The notes below the pieces were generated by a model, which searched no databases, had not been told where the DNA came from, and worked only from the letters and a program-made list of their open reading frames with translations. Positions 58,401 to 64,000 of a stretch of 64,000 nucleotides of DNA are shown piece after piece. The stretch is from Heligmosomoides polygyrus polygyrus (lineage: Eukaryota > Nematoda > Chromadorea > Rhabditida > Heligmosomidae), in the NCBI GenBank assembly GCA_947396885.1, contig OX377205.1, positions 54,482,676 to 54,546,675 on the forward strand. The letters are read 5' to 3'. The position numbers and the translations under genes were made by a program. The number at the start of each line of letters is the position of its first letter. Position 1 is the first letter of the stretch.

Positions 58401-59983
58401 CGTATAGAAACCGGTTTTCAAAAAAGGGGTCTTCATACGGGGCGAGGGGGGTTCGATTTTTGGCACGTATTTCTGCAACAATGGACCAGAAATCGAACCT
58501 CTACCGCCCCCTATGAAGACCTCCCTGTTGAAAACCTATTTTTACATTATTCGAAAACGCTTTTTCTCTAGTTTCCAAATAGCTATTGGCTTTTGTAAAA
58601 CTCGAAAAACTTACCGAGCTACGATTACTTACACTCAATATCACTTCAATTTTTTTCGCGCAAAAATCGAAGTCCTCCGCCCCGTATGAAAATCTAGTTT
58701 TTGAAAACCGATTTTCACGCCGTATGAAACACCTTTTATTGCAGTTTCTAAAAAGCCATGGGCTTTTTAAAATTGTGGAAAACTTACCGAGTTATAGTCA
58801 TTTTTGTGAACGTCGAATTTCGTCGCTCCCATGACGTCGGTGCGATATCGACCAGTGGTCGATCCAGTCTATTCGTTTCAGAAAAACATGATTTTTACAC
58901 TGTGCATTACACAAAAATTGAAACTTTTTGTGGCAAGATTTCAACTGTGTGGGTGATCTGCTTCAGGTAAAAATTAATTAATTTTTCTTGAAAAGCGAAA
59001 AATTTAAATGCAATCAGCCCTAATCACATCGGAGATCGCTGCGAAGAAGCTCAGATTTTTGCTGTGCAATACTCATAACTTAAAAATCCATGAAGCACAA
59101 TTTCACTCTCGCGTGTTCTTTCCTTGAGAAGATTGAAAAATTTTCCGCGAGAGGACCACCCTCAGTCTCCATCGATGATATCGGCGAACGCAATTGCTCC
59201 ACGTAACCTACAATAATTCGGAGTTTGATCAACGTCTCTGAAAAATTTACAGAGTTTTTAAAACAATAAGAAGTGTGGATTCTACGCTTTAAAAAGCAGG
59301 ATCCATGCTTGCATGTGATTAGCGGTGTCGAAAAGTTTCGGCAAATGACACAAATCGGAGCGTCTGTTCATACAAAGGATCGTTTCAGAAAAACAGGTTT
59401 TATTGCCATGTGTCAAACAAGGGCTTAAAAATTTATTGGGTACAACTTAACTTTCTGATGCTTCTGTTTCCAGCAGAAGAGAGAAAATTAGTTCCGTGAC
59501 AAGTCCATCCTCCGGTTGCCATTCCGTCATCGCTTCCGAGAGTGTCTAAAAAATGTTGTGGATAAAGCACTTAAGTCAGCTTTAGCAATTAACACTCTGC
59601 ATTGTATAGAGTACAATTTCGAATGCAGATGTTGCTCCTTCACGTACAAAAATGTTCCGTGTTCACGAGATGCTCAGAAAGCCTGAAAAGTTGAACTCGT
59701 TGTGATTAATTCGACAACTGCTCTCAAAAGTGCTTTATTTTCAACTGTAAACAAAAAAAAATATTATCAGAAGATTACATAAACAAAACCTTTATCAGCG
59801 TTTTTTCTAACAAAGAAGGACCTATTAAAGGGTACAAAAATTGCATAGAAAATTTTAAAAAATCAATGCGGATAGGAAATAAAACGGTGGTCTACACAAG
59901 GAGGCAGGGTCGTACCAAACCCGCTCTGGGAGGGAGGGGGGTCGTAAGTTTTCGGCAAAAATCGAACCTCACGCTTGACCCTG
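55486..59983. mobile_element. Giant foldback transposon with hAT-type ends, copy 2
   Basis: It starts cagggtcaagcttgaggtt and ends acgcttgaccctg. The flanking octamers are ctccgttg (55478-55485) and ctccgttt (59984-59991), matching at seven of eight positions. The two halves are mirror copies about a centre near 57740, for example attttctctcttctgctgga near 55990 and its reverse complement near 59490. The outermost parts have diverged. It is 4498 bp long and has no intact transposase frame. It sits inside the endonuclease domain of the RTE element at 53141-60530, so the original target sequence is known. Confidence 0.9.
56960..58520. repeat. Array of G-rich hairpin modules, copy 2
   Basis: The motif gtcttcata begins at 56961, 57331, 57696, 58073 and 58429 (spacings 370, 365, 377, 356). 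Each is followed by a G-run, ttcgat and the complementary arm. The central modules mirror each other. A half-module lies further out on each side (about 56791 and 58685). The hairpin at 58073-58164 is nearly perfect. Confidence 0.85.
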
Positions 59984-60530
59984 CTCCGTTTTAGAACAGC
60001 TTGACCCTTCTCCAATCTCCTTGGCCTTCGCCCCTTTCCATCTCGTTTCCTGCAGATACAGGACTTCTATCCTTCTGTGCTTCATCAGGTCAGCCACTTC
60101 TCTGGATATTCCTGTCACATTCAGAGTTCCCATTCAAACTAGCTTCTTTGGCCGAGGTTGTTCTACCATCGGTAGCCCTCGCATACTGACCACAAAACTC
60201 CGGCGGGTGTTGGTTCTGCACGTCACTTCCGGGTGACGTTCTAGCCTTCACACTGATTCTATTGCGACTCTTGGTCATGGTCTGTGAAGGGTTTCTCCAT
60301 CAGCCGGCCTGTCAACCTGGGCCTGACGCTGGGACCGTTGCCATTTTTGCAACTTCTGCAGGGCATTGCGGCCCGGACATCACATCAGGAGACATCACAA
60401 ACCGAACCGATAACCGTTTGGTGTCTACCTCCTTTCTCATCCCGTACGCAGTTCGTATCACCCCTTTCTTGAATTCGGGGTGTGCTGTGATTTAGACTTC
60501 GATAGCCTTCCGAAGAATTGTCGAACTCCT
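59984..60530 (-). pseudogene. Second RTE-type retrotransposon, endonuclease N-terminus
   Basis: The minus strand reads MTKSRNRISVKARTSPGSDV, then SLNGNSECDRNI, LMKHRRIEVLYLQETRWKGA (the catalytic QET box) and KAKEIGEG up to the hAT-type insertion. The domain resumes beyond 55485 on the same strand with DTKRNGVG. A leader segment extends to about 60530. Confidence 0.85.
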
Positions 60531-60624
60531 TCTCAGCTTGAGCCCCTGCCGGAGATTAAAAACCTCCGCTGTACATCACAGTTCAAAACCCATTGCCACT
60601 CCCACGCCAAGATGAAGCGCTGAA

Positions 60625-62118
60625 CCATGTGGGAGCCTGCCCGCAGGAAGCATGCACTTATAACTCCTGTTATGAAGATCTCCGTCTTCTGACCCAAAAA
60701 ACTATAAGCCATCATCAGCATTACATCGATTTTAGCTAGAATTTTTAGAGAAATTGTCAGAAAGAATGTCACGGAACACCATAAGGAGCAATGTATTATA
60801 TCTGAGAATCAGTTCGGCTTTTTAGAGGATAGGTCTGTTGAAACTGCAATGCTTACAGCTTTAAATGATTATACCACTGCCCTTGAAGATAAAATACGAA
60901 CTGGTGTAGTTTATTTTGACTTTATGAAAACATTCAATAAGGTTCCTATATCTAAACTACTTTTAAAGGTGAAACTATAAAATTGTCGGTGTCTAATCCC
61001 ACAAGGTGGAGTTCTGTTTCCATTACTGTTAATTATTTATGCTTATGAACTCCCTGTTGAAATTTCGCGATTTGGTGTCACCTGTAAGGTTTATGCTAAC
61101 GATGTAAAAATTTATAAGGCTATTGAAAGGAAAGAAGATTCAGACTCCCTACAGGCAGAATTTAACTACACGGATCAATGGTCTAGGGACTGAGAACTAT
61201 CCCTTTCTGCGGAAAACACCAATATATTTCATAGTAGCACCCCGAGGCAAAGATCACACGATATTATACAACTTACAGGGATCTACTCCATAACCTGTCA
61301 GCGACGTTCGCGACTTAGGCTTTTTAATATCGCACAACCTCGATTTCAAAAACCACTACAGTGAACTCGTAAAGAAAGCAAATTATAAGACTTATTTGTT
61401 GTTCAATATTCTGCGTACAAATGAACCCAAATTACTTTACAGGCTTACAAATCCTACGTTCGCCCTACAGTGCAATTCGAAAAAACAGTATTTAACCCGT
61501 TTAAAAAGGATATAGTGCTGCTAGAAAGTGCCCAAAATAATTTTACTCGGAAGCTATGTTTGAGAAGTTTTTTAGTGAGATTATAAAGTCGTTCCAAACG
61601 GCATTAGGAGGGCCAGGGACCGTGATCTTCAAACTCTTCAAACCAGACGTAGGAAAGTAAATCTGTGTATGATGTTTAAAACCCTGACAAAATGAGTTTC
61701 AGTTGATCCAGTAACTTTTTTGGTGCACAGCTGACGATGACAATAAGCGGTAGGCTCAGGCTTTACATCCCTATGGCAAAATCCCAGATTAGGTTCAATT
61801 GCTTTACATACAGAAACTTTCGGGAGTTCAACAAGTTACTTAGTGAAAAGGAAGATATCCTAGGACTGTCTCTTCAAGCTTTTCAAAACCTTATTATTCG
61901 AAAAATGTTTGGTTAAATTTGATGGATGCTACTCTGTTCAGATTTGCTTGTCAATCAGTTGCAGTTGCTTATATATTCCTTTAAGGCTAAGTAAATTCTC
62001 TTTTCTTCTCTCCACCTCCTCATATTGGTTTTTATCAGTGTTACTGTTTGTTTGATGTTCATCTCTGGCATATCCTTTTTCGATCGATGTCACGTGTGTT
62101 AATGTTACACATCAATAA
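60625..62118 (+). pseudogene. CR1-like retrotransposon, decayed plus-strand copy
   Basis: It parallels the 20.2-22.2 kb copy: ARRKHALITPVMKI, ILARIFREIVRKN, NQFGFLEDRSVETAMLTALN, motif A VYFDFMKTFNKVP, IPQGGVLFPLLLIIYAYELP (motif B after a deletion near 60980), and YANDVKIYK where the catalytic YADD should be. Then YVRPTVQFEKTVFNP, FTRKLCLRSF and FNCFTYRNFREFNKLL. There are at least eight stops or frameshifts. It ends in a short aataaataaataa tail near 62115. Confidence 0.88.
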
Positions 62119-63585
62119 ATAAATAACTATTCCACTTATCTTGACGTTGCATATCTCCCCCAAATTTTTAGTTTCTCCAGTAAAACGTCCTCGCCATGGA
62201 TTGCAGAAATGTAGGTCGTAAAAACAATGATTGCTCGAGCCTACTTCTGTAGTTTTTTTCTTTTTCGATGCTTTCTGAGTCTTCGTAGGTTCCGAGTGTT
62301 CCATAGAGGAGAACGTTTTAGTTGCTAATGATGTATGAATTATTCTTTTCTTCCTTGTTTTTGTTTCTTCGTTGCGTTAGCGTTTTACATACTCACCGCT
62401 AAAGTTCTTGAAAGTTTGAAGACTATCATCATTGGAAGATCTGTAAATTTTCCATGGATTCAAGTGTGACCAGACAGTCTCCCTTTTTTGTTAAGATAAT
62501 TTAGGACTGCTATACTCACCATCAGATTAGCGCAGTTATCCTCAGGGTGCTCAGTGCTGAAGGCCTGTTAATCTAGTATTTTAGTTTTTTTACGGAGTTG
62601 AAACATCCTGTTATTAATTCGATTACGCCTCGTATGGCATGCTATCTACCTGGCGTTGCTGAATCTTCTAGGCTTACGAGCTATTTTGAACTTATGTGCT
62701 AGGTAATTTGCGTAAGGCGTTCCATAGGGCCACAGGTGTCATGTTCCAATATATACTATGGTCCGCCTTAGTTCACACACTATTTATTGAAAGCCTACTT
62801 TATAGGACTGTCTAAGGACATGCTCTTCGTTGGCCCTCGCCGATATACGCGCTGCCCGTCAACGGCTGGTTTATCTAATTTATTTAAACCGGCTGCCTAT
62901 GTACCAACTTCTAGCGGAGGCCTTAAACTCCGCTCAGGTCTTTAAAAATCAGGCGCTTATTTTTTTACATTCCTACCCTTTCTTCCGCACTAAGCACCTC
63001 CCCTTTTTCTCGTTTTTTGGAGTTCTTGTTGTCAGTGTTTACCTACTGATAGGTGGACGATGCTTGTTTCCATGGAAAATCCGCCAAGATTAGCTGTGAT
63101 CGTTCGTCTGCTTTCTGCTATAAATAAATAAACTTATTAATTTCTTTAGCCAGAACATGCATATCTTTGACTTCCCTAGTAATCCTAGGTCTGGCCTAGA
63201 ACACCAGTTCGAGCTCAACAATCGCAATAGGTTGCTAACAGTGCTTTCCATACCCACTAACGAAGGAGGTCAGTGAACTCGGTCCGGAGATTCTGAACGA
63301 GACCTATAAGGCCTTATAGGGCATCGGACGAGGATCACAGGACTAAGTTTCGTTTTTGCTAAATGCCCCTGGATGGTCCACAAATGACAAAAATTGTATC
63401 ACTTCAGAGCGGGCTGATAAGGCAAAAGTGTCATCTGGAATGGCCCTGTCGCGCTCTGAACTTAACTCACAAAAGATTTGGAGCTCAAACTAAAGTTAGA
63501 TTATAGTAGTATGATAATTAACGACGTTTCCTAGACGAAGATACAGAGTGCATTCAAGTGATTCATTCGGATAGATAGCGACTAG
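62119..63585. other. No recognised gene
   Basis: A minus frame at 62059-62304 (containing CFYDLHFCNPWRGRFTGE) and a plus frame at 62830-63093 were examined and not recognised. A taaataaataaa run near 63120 may be another retroelement tail. Confidence 0.3.
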
Positions 63586-63586
63586 A

Positions 63587-63655
63587 TGACCGGCTGGATA
63601 GCGATGCGGGCATACGGTAGGGGAGTCGAGAGTTCGATTCCGGAGGAGGTTACGG
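63587..63655 (+). repeat. tRNA-like sequence (possible SINE head)
   Basis: ggatagcgatgcggg resembles an A box, and gagagttcgattccgg, about 35 bases later, a B box. The acceptor arms do not pair well. The following 123-codon frame to 63957 runs through it and is not supported as a gene. Confidence 0.35.
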
Positions 63656-64000
63656 AATTTGCTTTGTGTTCTGCTTCCATTTTTGCAACTGAAGAGTACA
63701 TTTTCGCTACGGTAGGGTACCTACCGTATTATTGGTTAGTGGTGAATAAGGGTGACGAAGTCATGACTGCCGATTTCGACCAGACCTCGCCTATGGGAAA
63801 TATTCGAGCAGCTGACCACACATCTGTCACTCTTTTTCTGAATTATCACTCTGCTTGTACTACTTTTCATCGAAGGTTGGAAAATAAGTCTGACCACATT
63901 GAAGAAGAAAGCCACACTGCTAACGTTGGCGGCTTTACTCACCCATGTCTACCGTAACCTGCCATAATCGACCGAAAATATAAAAAAGATATCATATCCG
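63656..64000. other. No recognised gene
   Basis: The last 60 bases (accgtaacctgccataatcgaccgaaaat) resemble 28130-28190 (gttacctagcgtaatcgaccgaaac), suggesting one more fragment of the dispersed 28-kb repeat at the window edge. Confidence 0.35.

Noticed and set aside
1..64000. CRISPR array, prophage, operon or plasmid features
   Set aside because: No regularly spaced short repeats with unique spacers and no bacterial-type genes; introns and non-LTR elements show this is animal nuclear DNA.

Overview
The window reads as repeat-rich chromosomal DNA from a nematode, probably a clade V (strongylid or hookworm-like) worm. The evidence is a spliced cysteine-rich secreted-type gene of the T20D4.11/DUF19 kind, introns with TTTCAG-like acceptors and GTGAGT donors, and RTE- and CR1-type non-LTR retrotransposons of the sort common in such genomes. 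There are no operons, Shine-Dalgarno sites or phage or plasmid genes. Apart from one host gene, almost everything recognisable is mobile-element sequence, mostly broken and nested. The organism assignment is inference; no database was consulted.

Layout. 0-3.5 kb: a foldback element (431-1749), a 268-bp tandem repeat and a CR1 tail. 3.8-8.1 kb: a 4.2-kb palindromic element with hAT-type ends and an exact 8-bp target duplication. 9.5-13.4 kb: a tRNA-like sequence, a decayed CR1 retrotransposon on the minus strand and a tRNA-derived SINE. 13.6-15.2 kb: foldback family B and a family A fragment. 16-19.9 kb: simple, inverted and tandem repeats. 20.2-22.2 kb: a second CR1 element with a long reverse transcriptase frame. 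22.3-28.0 kb: a large foldback structure (family A) split by a family B copy that carries a short conserved reading frame, a 161-bp MITE and a 90-bp minisatellite. 30.0-31.4 kb: a SINE beside a Tc1/IS630-like element. 32.9 kb: a hammerhead-like motif. 33.7-36.8 kb: a small foldback element, an RTE fragment split by a TTA-flanked MITE, and a 42-bp minisatellite. 37.9-45.7 kb: the host gene on the plus strand, with introns filled by Penelope-like, mariner-like, SINE and CR1 debris. 46.4 kb: a perfect 92-bp palindrome. 46.9-48.9 kb: the 5' part of a CR1 element. 49.5-53.0 kb: an RTE retrotransposon with a 451-aa reverse transcriptase frame. 53.1-60.5 kb: a second RTE-type element, split in its endonuclease domain by a second copy of the 4.5-kb hAT-type palindrome (55486-59983). 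60.6-62.1 kb: a dead CR1 copy. 62.1-64.0 kb: little that is recognisable.

The most notable object is the pair of giant hAT-ended foldback elements. Each is built from an array of G-rich hairpin modules spaced about 370 bp apart and flanked by 8-bp duplications. The second copy is validated by the retrotransposon domain it interrupts. No autonomous transposase was seen for it in the window.
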